Of a stretch of 45,718 nt of DNA, positions 1-6,830 are shown one piece after another (the stretch's first letter is position 1; each line of letters begins with the position of its first letter). Where the stretch lies: NCBI GenBank assembly GCA_029554345.1, contig JAKPJF010000169.1, positions 1-45,718 on the forward strand, written 5' to 3'. A model generated the notes under the pieces. The model ran no database searches, was not told where the DNA came from, and saw only the letters and a list, made by a program, of their open reading frames with translations. This DNA is from Spirochaetota bacterium (lineage in GTDB: Bacteria > Spirochaetota > UBA4802 > JAFGJZ01). Made by a program: the position numbers and the translations under genes.

Positions 1-501
1 AAAAAAATATCTTACGAAAATTTTTCATCTTCATTTTCATCCGATAAGTTTCTGTCCGTTTGGAAAGATCATAACGCAAGCATTTCTGAAGATATTTCGT
101 CGGTAATGAAAGGCCGCGGAATTACCGTTTCTTCCATTGAAATAGGAAGTCCTGTTTTCCCATCTGATGAACGTTATGCGGAGGTTTCGCGATATGCCGC
201 TGAAATTGAAAAGACCGAATTATTTACGGCTGTTTCCCGTGAACGTGAAGCTTCGGAAAGAAATATGACCGAATACAGGCTCAAGAAGTTCGGTGAAGAA
301 CTGGACATAATTTCATCCAGAATAAAGGATAATCCTTCTTTATTGAAATATCTCATTTTTAAGAATTTTTCCGGCGGAGTTAATCCCGCGCTTTATGATT
401 TAAATTCAGCCGGTTTTATTGACTCGTTAATGGCTGAAGAAAACAAAGCTGTCTCAGGACAGAAGAATGATGCGAGAAAAGATATTGACAATTTCAAGTG
501 A
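1..501 (+). CDS. C-terminal part of an unidentified protein, possibly SPFH/prohibitin-like
   Basis: The frame is open from base 1, so the gene begins upstream of the window and only its last 166 codons are present. The visible part is charged and largely helical, with a run rich in E, R and K (AAEIEKTELFTAVSRERE) followed by a segment ending in NPSLLKYLIFKNF. A short beta-like stretch followed by a long charged helix resembles the end of an SPFH/prohibitin domain, but no diagnostic motif is visible and the assignment is a guess. The internal ATG at 106 is not needed as a start because the frame continues upstream of it. The next gene begins 54 bases later and may share the transcript. Confidence 0.6.
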   Translation, partial: KKISYENFSSSFSSDKFLSVWKDHNASISEDISSVMKGRGITVSSIEIGSPVFPSDERYAEVSRYAAEIEKTELFTAVSREREASERNMTEYRLKKFGEELDIISSRIKDNPSLLKYLIFKNFSGGVNPALYDLNSAGFIDSLMAEENKAVSGQKNDARKDIDNFK

Positions 502-555
502 TATTATTCCCTTAACCGAAATTACGAAGATATTATGTTTATATAAGGAGAATTT

Positions 556-645
556 ATGCCTTGCGGTAAAAAGAAAAAAAGAAGAAAGATTGCTAATCAC
601 AAAAGAAAAAAGAGAAGAAGACTTAATAGACACAAGAAGAAGTAA
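556..645 (+). CDS. 29-residue ribosomal peptide, bS22/AURKAIP1-COX24 type
   Basis: This tiny gene encodes 29 residues beginning MPCGKKKKRRKIANHKRKK and ending in RHKKK, almost entirely lysine and arginine. It matches my memory of the bacterial AURKAIP1/COX24-domain peptides (bS22-like in Bacteroidetes; pattern MPxGKKxKRxKxxxHKRKKR). These small basic peptides associate with the small ribosomal subunit and bind rRNA. A good ribosome-binding site (ATAAGGAG) lies five bases before the ATG, and a strong intrinsic terminator follows the stop by three bases, which supports a real expressed gene. It is too short for ordinary gene callers and could easily be missed. The family assignment is by recalled similarity, without alignment. 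Confidence 0.85.
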   Translation: MPCGKKKKRRKIANHKRKKRRRLNRHKKK

Positions 646-648
646 TTT

Positions 649-673
649 ACGGGAGCAAGTCTCCCGTTTTTTT
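649..673 (+). terminator. Intrinsic terminator after the bS22-like peptide gene
   Basis: Perfect 7-bp stem ACGGGAG / CTCCCGT (649-655 and 661-667) with a 5-base loop, followed by a run of seven T. It lies immediately after the stop of the tiny basic peptide gene and separates it from the next gene. Confidence 0.9.
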
Positions 674-698
674 ATCAAATTAATTAAGTGCGGGGCTT

Positions 699-1424
699 AT
701 GCGGGGTAAAACCTTTCGGGATCAAAACAAGGTCGTTGAGGAAACAAAATCCAGAAATGATTATTGGAAGCGCAGACCTTCTGAAATAAGAGGTTATCAA
801 AAAGCTTTTTATATCAATGGAACGGACGGATCTTACGTACGTGTTGATTATAATCTCAAAGATAAAAAAATCCGGCTTTATGTTGAAGACGCTTCTGAAG
901 GCGGAATAGCTTATTATTCGGTAATTTCCAAAGGAAATATCGAAGTAGAAAAGAATCTCGCCACAGGCCGAAGCGGAAACCTTTCTCATAAATTTCAGCC
1001 GCTTGCATCCCTAATCGCCACTTTGCCTCATAAAGAAGTTGTTAGCATGTTTGGTGACTGTTACGGTATATCGAATGCCTTCAAGGACATAAGAGATGCT
1101 GTAAAACGCAAAAAACTTGAGCAGACCCGTGAAAAATATTTCGTCGAAGGTAAAAGAGCCCCTCTATTCGGAAGTTTCAGTTCAACCAAACACTTATCGT
1201 GGATTGATGTAATAGATGTTATTATTGCCGCCGGAGCCGGTTTTGCAATTTACAAGCTTTCCGGTTCTCATTATCAGCCGTCCGGTGCTGTCGTTGCTTT
1301 TCTTGGAATAATAGCCGGGGGAGTTGATATTCTTATGCGTAAGCGTGAACCTATTTTTTCGAAAATAATTCTGCTGTTGACTTCAGGAGCAGGTCTTTAT
1401 ATTTTCGGAAGATTTTTTGACTAA
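699..1424 (+). CDS. Unknown protein with C-terminal membrane segments
   Basis: A 241-residue protein that I do not recognise. The first ~165 residues are soluble and charged (MRGKTFRDQNKVVEE...), with a beta-rich section around residues 35-95. The last ~75 residues contain three hydrophobic segments (about 168-187, 192-212 and 220-237) that look membrane-spanning, so the N-terminal part is probably cytoplasmic and anchored. There is no lipobox or signal peptide. It sits between the bS22-like gene terminator and the cheW promoter, so it is probably a single-gene transcript. No function is proposed. Confidence 0.7.
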   Translation: MRGKTFRDQNKVVEETKSRNDYWKRRPSEIRGYQKAFYINGTDGSYVRVDYNLKDKKIRLYVEDASEGGIAYYSVISKGNIEVEKNLATGRSGNLSHKFQPLASLIATLPHKEVVSMFGDCYGISNAFKDIRDAVKRKKLEQTREKYFVEGKRAPLFGSFSSTKHLSWIDVIDVIIAAGAGFAIYKLSGSHYQPSGAVVAFLGIIAGGVDILMRKREPIFSKIILLLTSGAGLYIFGRFFD

Positions 1425-1433
1425 AAATAGTAC

Positions 1434-1462
1434 TTGAAAAAAAACTCTCAAGGTAATATATT
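1434..1462 (+). promoter_or_regulatory. Housekeeping-type promoter upstream of cheW
   Basis: TTGAAA (1434-1439), a 17-base spacer, then TATATT (1457-1462): a near-consensus sigma-70 promoter with optimal spacing. It lies 38 bases before the cheW ATG and begins just after the previous stop codon. I see no sigma-28 CCGATAA element here. This is a motif match only. Confidence 0.5.
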
Positions 1463-1500
1463 AAGTGCTCTGATGTTTCAATTAATGCAGGAAGAGTCAT

Positions 1501-1989
1501 ATGTTTAAAAAGGCTGAAAAATCATCTTTATCTTCAATGCAGGTTGTATGTTTTAAGATAGGATCCGAAGAATACGGAATTGAGATTCTGAAGGTTCAGG
1601 AAATTCTTAAACTTCCCAAAATAACAAAGCTTCCGAAATCAGCCGATTTTATCATTGGGGTAATCGACTTGCGCGGTCAGGTAATTCCTATAATTGATTT
1701 GAGCAAACGCTTCGGGATTTCCGATAAACAGGAATCTTCTAACATGAGGGCAATTGTCGTTGATATTAACGGAAAGAAAGTCGGCCTGGCTATTGATTCG
1801 GTCAGTCATGTTGTTAAAGTCGACAGCCGTGATATTGAACAGGCTCCGCCGATCGTAAAAGGAATTTCAGGCAAGTATATCGTCGGAATAGCTAAAGTCG
1901 AAAGCGGTTTTGTAGTAATTCTTGATATTAATCAGATTTTTTCACATGATGAGCTTGGCATTATCGGAAATATCAGAGCCGCTGTTTAA
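1501..1989 (+). CDS. cheW: CheW chemotaxis coupling protein
   Basis: CheW links methyl-accepting chemoreceptors to the CheA histidine kinase in the cytoplasmic signalling array. The protein has 162 residues, the usual single-domain length, with about 12 extra N-terminal residues. Family features include FKIGSEEYGIEILKVQEI near the start and GVIDLRGQVIPIIDL (about residues 58-72), which contains the conserved arginine of the receptor/kinase interface. The C-terminal half continues the second beta-barrel (VVKVDSRDIEQAPPIV). It stands alone, without cheA or receptors beside it, so the rest of the chemotaxis system must lie elsewhere. A promoter-like sequence precedes it, and its stop overlaps the stop of the convergent dehydrogenase-like gene. 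Confidence 0.93.
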   Translation: MFKKAEKSSLSSMQVVCFKIGSEEYGIEILKVQEILKLPKITKLPKSADFIIGVIDLRGQVIPIIDLSKRFGISDKQESSNMRAIVVDINGKKVGLAIDSVSHVVKVDSRDIEQAPPIVKGISGKYIVGIAKVESGFVVILDINQIFSHDELGIIGNIRAAV

Positions 1990-1998
1990 TAAGCGGCT
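1977..1998. other. Hairpin spanning two overlapping convergent stop codons
   Basis: AGCCGCT (1977-1983) pairs with AGCGGCT (1992-1998) around an 8-base loop. The loop holds the overlapping stop codons of cheW (plus strand) and the ADH-like gene (minus strand). There is no long T-run, so it is a weak bidirectional terminator candidate at best. Confidence 0.5.
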
Positions 1999-3146
1999 AT
2001 AAGAATTGTTTCAATTTCATCACTGTTAAGAACTCTCGGCGCATTTTCCATAAAAGGATATTTCACTGCAATCTCTGCAATCGCCTTGAATTCATTTTTT
2101 GTTATTCCTGCTGATGATAGTCTTTGCGGAATATCCAGATTTATTCCTATTCTTCTTACTCCCTCAATTGCCTTGATTGCAGCTTCAATTACGGTTATTT
2201 CCTTTACGTCTTCATCCATAACTTTTGCCATCTGAACGTACTTTCCCGGTGACGATGTAAGGTTAAATTCCATGACATGCGGAAGAATGAGTCCCATCCA
2301 TTTTTCGATAGGACTTGCGGTTTTAGAAGCAATCGCGCATGAAACCGACATTGTAACTGAAAGAGCAGAAAGAGAAAAAGCCGTACCTGCCAGAACGGAT
2401 GCAACCGAAATAGGATAACGAAGAGATGGATTATGGTTGTCTCGGTAAGCATTTTCGAGATGTTTGAATAGAAGGTCTATGCTTTTGAGAGCATAAGTGT
2501 TGGTGAATTCACTTGTCACTTTTGATATTATTGATTCTGTAGACAGGGCGAGGGAAGCCATTCCTGTCTGAACGGTTGTTTCGTCAGAAGTATAGATAGC
2601 TATACCCGGATCAATAATGCTCGCGTGAGGATATAGATAATTATGCTGATAGACTTTCTTTTCACCGGTATGAATATCTGTGGCTATAAACATCGGAAGA
2701 ATTTCCTGGCCGTAAAGAGGATTGGACGGGATAGTGACGAAATTTAAAGGCGGTTTGACTTCCGGGTTTTCATAAAGATCTTCACAGAAAAGATAGTTGT
2801 TTGTAAGCAGTGCAACGGCTTTCGCCGCATTAATGGATTCAGTTCCTCCGAAGCCGATTACAAGGTCGCAATTGGTTTTTTTAGTAAAAAACACGGCGGA
2901 ATCAATGTATTCAGTGTTGGCTACAGTCGGGATTTCATCAAATACAATGGTCCCTATTCCGGCGTAATTCAAAGACTTGATAAATATTTCAAGTACCTTC
3001 TCAAGCCTGTCGAAATCAGCCGAAGTTATGATAATAACGGCACGTGAACCCATGCCGGATAATATAGCCCCGGAATTCCTTAAGACATCGGGTCTGATGT
3101 AAAGTTTTGTAGGGAGGTGAAAGTCAGGAAAAATCAAATCGCTCAA
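1986..3146 (-). CDS. Iron-containing alcohol dehydrogenase family protein lacking the metal ligands
   Basis: A 386-residue protein with the length and fold signature of the group III Fe-dependent alcohol dehydrogenases: an N-terminal nucleotide-binding half (DLVIGFGGTESINAAKA, residues 94-110) and a helical C-terminal half ending the core with LILPHVMEFN (286-295). Gapless comparison from memory with E. coli FucO puts Ala197, Leu201, Met266 and Ile280 where the four metal ligands Asp196, His200, His263 and His277 should be, and Cys270 where His267 sits. The usual TTAGTGSE loop is SNPLYGQE (141-148). It is therefore either a metal-free enzyme of changed function or a pseudoenzyme; ordinary alcohol dehydrogenase activity is unlikely. 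The frame is intact and well preserved, so this is not simple decay. It is transcribed alone and convergently to cheW. Confidence 0.8.
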   Translation of the reverse strand: MSDLIFPDFHLPTKLYIRPDVLRNSGAILSGMGSRAVIIITSADFDRLEKVLEIFIKSLNYAGIGTIVFDEIPTVANTEYIDSAVFFTKKTNCDLVIGFGGTESINAAKAVALLTNNYLFCEDLYENPEVKPPLNFVTIPSNPLYGQEILPMFIATDIHTGEKKVYQHNYLYPHASIIDPGIAIYTSDETTVQTGMASLALSTESIISKVTSEFTNTYALKSIDLLFKHLENAYRDNHNPSLRYPISVASVLAGTAFSLSALSVTMSVSCAIASKTASPIEKWMGLILPHVMEFNLTSSPGKYVQMAKVMDEDVKEITVIEAAIKAIEGVRRIGINLDIPQRLSSAGITKNEFKAIAEIAVKYPFMENAPRVLNSDEIETILIAAY

Positions 3147-3204
3147 ACCGTACCGCCTGAGAGTCTAGAAGATATTATTGAAACAGGTTTCAGTCTGTTC
3201 CAAC

Positions 3205-3228
3205 AAAAAAAGCGGCATAAACCGCTTT
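3205..3228 (-). terminator. Intrinsic terminator downstream of flgM
   Basis: On the minus strand, AAAGCGG and CCGCTTT form a 7-bp stem with a 6-base loop followed by a T-run (seen on the plus strand as As before 3212). It lies 27 bases after the flgM stop and before the ADH-like gene, separating the two transcripts. The stem is also followed by TTTCTT on the plus strand, but no plus-strand gene needs it. Confidence 0.8.
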
Positions 3229-3254
3229 CTTGTAAAAGTTCATCTAAGCAAAAA

Positions 3255-3554
3255 TCAATTTCTGAAGAATCCGTCAATCATGCGCTCAGCAACATTCCCG
3301 AGTAATTTATCGTCAATTGCTCTGTCAAATTCGCCTGATGCAATTTTTTCTTTAAGCTCTTTAACTTTATCGGCTCTGATATCAGGAGATTCTTTAACAA
3401 TCTGAGCCAAACGCGCTTCTTCAGCCGCCTTTAACCCTTCTTCGGATATCTGAACAGAATCAGACGCAGGTCTTACATTGTTGACCTGATAGTTCTGTTT
3501 TGGTTTTCGCGGCTCAATTATGCTGTTTACATTGCCGATTTTATCAATAACCAT
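3255..3554 (-). CDS. flgM: FlgM-like anti-sigma-28 factor
   Basis: FlgM holds the flagellar sigma factor FliA (sigma-28) inactive until the hook-basal body is complete and FlgM is exported. This 99-residue protein has the usual length. Its N-terminal half is polar and probably disordered (MVIDKIGNVNSIIEPRKPKQ). The C-terminal half carries the sigma-binding pattern: DSVQISEEGLKAAEEARLA, then SPDIRADKVKELKEKIASGE, the classical IRxDKVxxLKxxIxxGxF core. The next part (DRAIDDKLLGNVAERMID) is the last helix. The start at 3554 is preceded by AGGGAAGGA on its strand. A sigma-28 promoter upstream independently supports the assignment and implies feedback control. Confidence 0.85.
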   Translation of the reverse strand: MVIDKIGNVNSIIEPRKPKQNYQVNNVRPASDSVQISEEGLKAAEEARLAQIVKESPDIRADKVKELKEKIASGEFDRAIDDKLLGNVAERMIDGFFRN

Positions 3555-3580
3555 TTTTATCCTTCCCTTAACTGTTTACA

Positions 3581-3607
3581 TTATCGGAAATATTTGTCAA
3601 TTCTTTA
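3581..3607 (-). promoter_or_regulatory. Sigma-28 (FliA) promoter of flgM
   Basis: On the minus strand: TAAAGAAT (3607-3600), exactly 11 bases, then TCCGATAA (3588-3581), 26 bases before the flgM ATG. The recalled enterobacterial FliA consensus is TAAAGTTT-N11-GCCGATAA, so six of eight and seven of eight positions match with ideal spacing. FlgM would then be made from a promoter that depends on the sigma factor it inhibits. Confidence 0.8.
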
Positions 3608-3664
3608 ATGATATTACTCATTTTTGGCGTTTCAGTCAAAAAAAAAGTGATTATGTCGCAAAAA

Positions 3665-4369
3665 TTATATTTCATCTTCATCATCTATGTTTTTCGGATC
3701 ATTATTGTCAATTGCGATTGCAAATTCGCCTTTTTCGGTTATTTTTGATTCTAAAATGCTTTTAGCCGTTCCGGTTATAAACTCTTCATGGATTTTGCTG
3801 ATCTCCCTTCCTATCAGAATCTGGTTGTCGGGGAAAACTTCAGCAAGTGCCGTGAGCGTTTTGATAATGCGGTGAGGCGATTCGTATATGACGATTGTAG
3901 CGCTGATTCTCTTAAGCGAATTCAGTTCGTTTATTCTGCGTCCTGGTTTTTTGCTCAAAAAGCCTCCGAAGTAAATTTCTTTACCGGCAAAACCCGCAAC
4001 GCTGGCGATTGTAGTTAAAGCCGATGCTCCGGGAAGCGGGATGACCCTTATTCCGTTTTTGCGGGCTTCGCTGGCTAGTTTGGATCCCGGATCCGAGATT
4101 CCGGGTGTTCCGCAATCTGTAAGATAGGCGGCAGAGCCTTCAGCTTTAATTCTGTCTATGAAAAATGAAAGTGAATTGTCCTTGCTGTGAGAATGAAAAG
4201 AGTATAGTTTCTTTCCGGTAATTTCATAATGATCGAGCAGTTTTTTGCTTTGCCGCGTGTCTTCGCACATGATAAAAGATGATTCTTTTAGAGTTCTAAC
4301 AGCTCTGAAAGTGATATCTTCGAGGTTGCCTATCGGTCCGGCTACGATGTAAAGAGTGTTTTCGTTCAT
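3665..4369 (-). CDS. rsmI: RsmI, 16S rRNA (cytidine-1402-2'-O)-methyltransferase
   Basis: RsmI uses S-adenosylmethionine to 2'-O-methylate C1402 in the decoding centre of 16S rRNA. The 234 residues begin with the family signature LYIVAGPIGNLEDITFRAV. They also contain CEDTRQSKKLLDHY (about 35-48), the conserved TDCGTPGISDPG (about 84-95), VIPLPGASALTTI (about 109-121) and YESPHRI (about 162-168). All are hallmarks of the tetrapyrrole-methylase-type fold of RsmI. The protein is slightly shorter than E. coli RsmI at the C-terminus. The start has no obvious Shine-Dalgarno sequence; an A/T-rich inverted repeat (4372-4389) lies immediately upstream. It stands divergent to the FecR-domain gene. Confidence 0.95.
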   Translation of the reverse strand: MNENTLYIVAGPIGNLEDITFRAVRTLKESSFIMCEDTRQSKKLLDHYEITGKKLYSFHSHSKDNSLSFFIDRIKAEGSAAYLTDCGTPGISDPGSKLASEARKNGIRVIPLPGASALTTIASVAGFAGKEIYFGGFLSKKPGRRINELNSLKRISATIVIYESPHRIIKTLTALAEVFPDNQILIGREISKIHEEFITGTAKSILESKITEKGEFAIAIDNNDPKNIDDEDEI

Positions 4370-4486
4370 GGCTAAAAAGGCTTTTTTAGAGTAATTTTAG
4401 CAAGGAATAAATGATTGCATTTATTTTTTTGTCTTGCAAAATGCCGATGATAGGCGGATAAACTTTAGTATGGAAAGAAGGATGAA

Positions 4487-5509
4487 ATGAAATTATTAAT
4501 ATTTATTGGTATGTTTGTTCCGTTTGTTCTGTCTGCGGAAATGAAAATTGATTTTCTGGTTGGTGATGTTTTTATCAAACCAAGAGGACTGAGTTCAGCC
4601 AAAGCCCAGCGTGGACAGATCGTGAATCCGGGTGATTCAATTGAAACAGGTGCAAAAAGCATGGCTGTTATTTCTACAGACGGCAACAAAATAACCGTCA
4701 GAGAAAAAACAAAGGTTATGCTTTCGGAAAGCACTGATTCTGCCGGAAAATACGGTTCACTGTCAGTTTTTGCCGGTAATGTAAATTGTAAGATGAACAA
4801 GCTGAAGAAGAAAGGCGGACAATATGAAGTCAATTCCGCATCAGCCGTTGCTGCTGTCCGCGGCACAGAATTTGACGTTTCTGTTGCGGATAACGGAGCT
4901 ACTCTTCTTAATGTAAACGAGGGATCGGTCGTGCTGACCGGAATTGAAAAATCCGTAATTGTTGCCGCGAATCAGGAATCTACTGTTCCACTGGGATATG
5001 ATCCGACTGAAGTTAAAATTCAGAAAAAACGCGATTGGAAGCTTTGGGCTGAAGAAAATAAAATTGCTCCGGGCAGAGAAAAGGAAGTTGTTAACGGAGC
5101 ATTGATCCGTGCGAAGAAACTGGATGCCGACATTGTATTCCTTGAAGAAGAGATTGAGAAAAAAACGCTTGAAAAAGATGAATTTTTAAAGTACGCGAAT
5201 GCCGCCGCTAAAAGCGGAAATATGAAACTGCGTGATGATTACTATGCTAAGTCGCATGAAGCTAAGCGCCAGGCGTATTCTGCGAAACTAAAAGCCTCTT
5301 ATCAGGCTGATAAAATCGCTCTTGTTAAAAGTGTTGCGGACGGGGTTTTAGTCTGGGCAGAAGATAAAAACCCTCTGAGTGAAGATGTTTCGGCAATAGC
5401 CGTGATATATGAAAAACATTACAAAAAGTATATAAAGCCTGTTGAAGATGAGGCGGAAATGCGTCAGAAAATTATTGATAAAAGAAGAAAAAAGAGTGAG
5501 GGGAAATGA
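4487..5509 (+). CDS. Secreted FecR-domain protein with a C-terminal helical region
   Basis: A 340-residue protein with an N-terminal signal peptide (MKLLIFIGMFVPFVLSAE, cleavage probably near residue 17) and a FecR domain at about 20-160. Family features are FLVGDVFIKPRG, NPGDSIETGAKSMAVIS, KITVREKTKVML and AAVRGTEFDVSV followed by LLNVNEGSVVL. FecR domains outside classical iron-citrate systems are common in periplasmic or surface proteins of spirochaetes and related groups, where they may bind peptidoglycan or carbohydrate; the function here is unknown. Residues ~190-340 are charged and helical (EEEIEKKTLEKDE...), probably a coiled coil. No FecI sigma factor or receptor is adjacent. Its last four bases overlap the next gene (ATGA), so the two are translationally coupled. 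Confidence 0.85.
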   Translation: MKLLIFIGMFVPFVLSAEMKIDFLVGDVFIKPRGLSSAKAQRGQIVNPGDSIETGAKSMAVISTDGNKITVREKTKVMLSESTDSAGKYGSLSVFAGNVNCKMNKLKKKGGQYEVNSASAVAAVRGTEFDVSVADNGATLLNVNEGSVVLTGIEKSVIVAANQESTVPLGYDPTEVKIQKKRDWKLWAEENKIAPGREKEVVNGALIRAKKLDADIVFLEEEIEKKTLEKDEFLKYANAAAKSGNMKLRDDYYAKSHEAKRQAYSAKLKASYQADKIALVKSVADGVLVWAEDKNPLSEDVSAIAVIYEKHYKKYIKPVEDEAEMRQKIIDKRRKKSEGK

Positions 5510-5904
5510 AAAATTTAAAGTATGTCTTGATTCTGTTTCTGGTTGCAAATGTATTCTCTTGTTTCAGTGATGAGAGTTCAGTGGATATTCAGGCCCGGAT
5601 TGATGCTTTGGAAGAAGCGATCAACAGCAATGACTATGACGCGTTTCGTGACTGTTTTGATGAGACTGCTGTTAATTTCGACACGTATACTTCGTCAATG
5701 TTCTATAGTTTGACTGATAACGGATTAACTAATTACAGCTTCGGAACACTTGTAATCATAGGGAATAGTGTTAGCTGTACGGCAACAATTACTGGAGCAA
5801 CTAACAGTGTTGAAACAACGACTTTTATCATGATTGAACGCAACGGTGATTATTATATACAGGAATGGAAAGAAGGCAGCACATTGATGTTCGATAAGAA
5901 GTAG
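5506..5904 (+). CDS. Small putative lipoprotein, unknown function
   Basis: 132 residues with a lipoprotein-type leader (MKNLKYVLILFLVANVFSCF; the cysteine at 19 is the likely acylated residue, with Ser at -1). The mature part begins acidic and helical (VDIQARIDALEEAINSNDYDAF) and continues with beta strands ending in TTTFIMIERNGDYYIQEW. This helix-then-sheet order resembles NTF2-like (SnoaL-type) folds, but that is a shape-level impression only. It is coupled by an ATGA overlap to the FecR-domain gene, which suggests the two exported proteins act together. A terminator follows. Confidence 0.75.
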   Translation: MKNLKYVLILFLVANVFSCFSDESSVDIQARIDALEEAINSNDYDAFRDCFDETAVNFDTYTSSMFYSLTDNGLTNYSFGTLVIIGNSVSCTATITGATNSVETTTFIMIERNGDYYIQEWKEGSTLMFDKK

Positions 5905-5936
5905 TTTAATTTGTTTTGTTGATGTGGGAATATTTG

Positions 5937-5966
5937 ATAGAGGTGCGTGTTTGTGCCTCTATTTTT
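5937..5966 (+). terminator. Intrinsic terminator after the FecR/lipoprotein pair
   Basis: ATAGAGG (5937-5943) pairs with CCTCTAT (5956-5962) across a 12-base loop and is followed by TTTTT. It lies 33 bases after the lipoprotein stop and ends the two-gene unit. The loop is longer than usual. Confidence 0.7.
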
Positions 5967-6025
5967 CTATTATCTAGTATTATGATGTCAGTCAGTGGAA
6001 TTAATTATTAAATGAGACGGCTTGT

Positions 6026-6424
6026 ATGAAGATATATTCTTTTATTTTTTTATGTCTGGTTTTTGTTTCTGGATGTTCGAAGGCTCCTAAGGACGAAATT
6101 CTTAAGGATATTTACAGACTCGGTGAGGCTAAAACCTCTGCCGAAGCTGAAGCTTTTTATACAAAGCGGACAGTGGAATTAAGCAGAAAAAGCGATGCTG
6201 TTTCAGATATTCTTCTCTCATTTGAAAGAAAGATTTTCGTCAAGGGTTCAGAGTATGAGGTCAAAGACAAAAAAATTTCGGGTTCAGATGCTGTAATAGT
6301 TCTTAGGATAATAAAAAATCCTTCCATGAATTTAATAGGACTAGAGCTCGAAATTCCTTTCAAATATGAAGACGGAAAATGGAAAATTGACCGGTCGGAA
6401 GATATTGTTCCAATTTCGAGATAA
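6026..6424 (+). CDS. Small putative lipoprotein, unknown function
   Basis: 132 residues beginning with a clear lipoprotein signal (MKIYSFIFLCLVFVSGC; lipobox VSGC, cysteine at 17). The mature protein starts with helices (KDEILKDIYRLGEAKTSAEAEAF) and continues with strands ending in FKYEDGKWKIDRSED, a pattern seen in NTF2-like/DUF4878-type lipoproteins; this is only a fold-level suggestion. It has the same length and overall architecture as the lipoprotein encoded about 120 bases upstream, though I cannot see convincing sequence identity between them. It is flanked by a terminator upstream and a 55-base gap downstream. Confidence 0.72.
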   Translation: MKIYSFIFLCLVFVSGCSKAPKDEILKDIYRLGEAKTSAEAEAFYTKRTVELSRKSDAVSDILLSFERKIFVKGSEYEVKDKKISGSDAVIVLRIIKNPSMNLIGLELEIPFKYEDGKWKIDRSEDIVPISR

Positions 6425-6479
6425 TTCATTTTTTGCGAAAATGGATTGACCTTTGTTTTCCATGTGATTTCCATTAGTC

Positions 6480-6830
6480 ATGAAAAAAATAATCATTTTT
6501 TTATTTTTGGTTTTTGCTTTTTCAGGTATTGATTCCGCGGATATAATTGCATATCCCGTACCTTTTGATCCGTCTGTTCAAACACTTACAATTGATGATA
6601 AAAGCGGTGAATTGAGCGGAAATCTTGAAATTAATTTCCGAATATACGATATTGCCAGTGATCTGGTTTATTCCAGAAAATATAATTCTTTTCCGATCAA
6701 GTGGAAGGGCTATAATAACAAAGGCGGTAAAATTGCGGCAGGATTTTATATTATAAAAATTGATGTGATAAATGATATTACCGGCGAAAATTATAAGAAG
6801 ATTATACGCATTCTGGTAAAGAAAAAATGA
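6480..6830 (+). CDS. Exported FlgD-Ig-like domain protein
   Basis: 116 residues with a signal peptide (MKKIIIFLFLVFAFSGIDSA) followed by one FlgD Ig-like/sorting-domain-type module. The features are AYPVPFDPS near the start of the mature protein, a central strand with INFRIYDIASDLVYSRK, then KWKGYNNKGGKIAAGFYIIKI. This follows the YPNPFNP ... F.IYD..G ... W.G.n..G..v..G.Y pattern of FlgD_ig and type IX sorting domains. Here the domain is the whole mature protein rather than a C-terminal tag. The stop overlaps the start of the barrel-protein gene by four bases, so the pair is coupled; a periplasmic partner for the barrel is a reasonable inference. Confidence 0.78.
   Translation: MKKIIIFLFLVFAFSGIDSADIIAYPVPFDPSVQTLTIDDKSGELSGNLEINFRIYDIASDLVYSRKYNSFPIKWKGYNNKGGKIAAGFYIIKIDVINDITGENYKKIIRILVKKK

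Noticed and set aside
4443-4450. GCCGATGA, a possible sigma-28 -10 box before the FecR gene
   Set aside because: No TAAA-type -35 element at the required 11-base spacing (the position reads TTTTTTTG).
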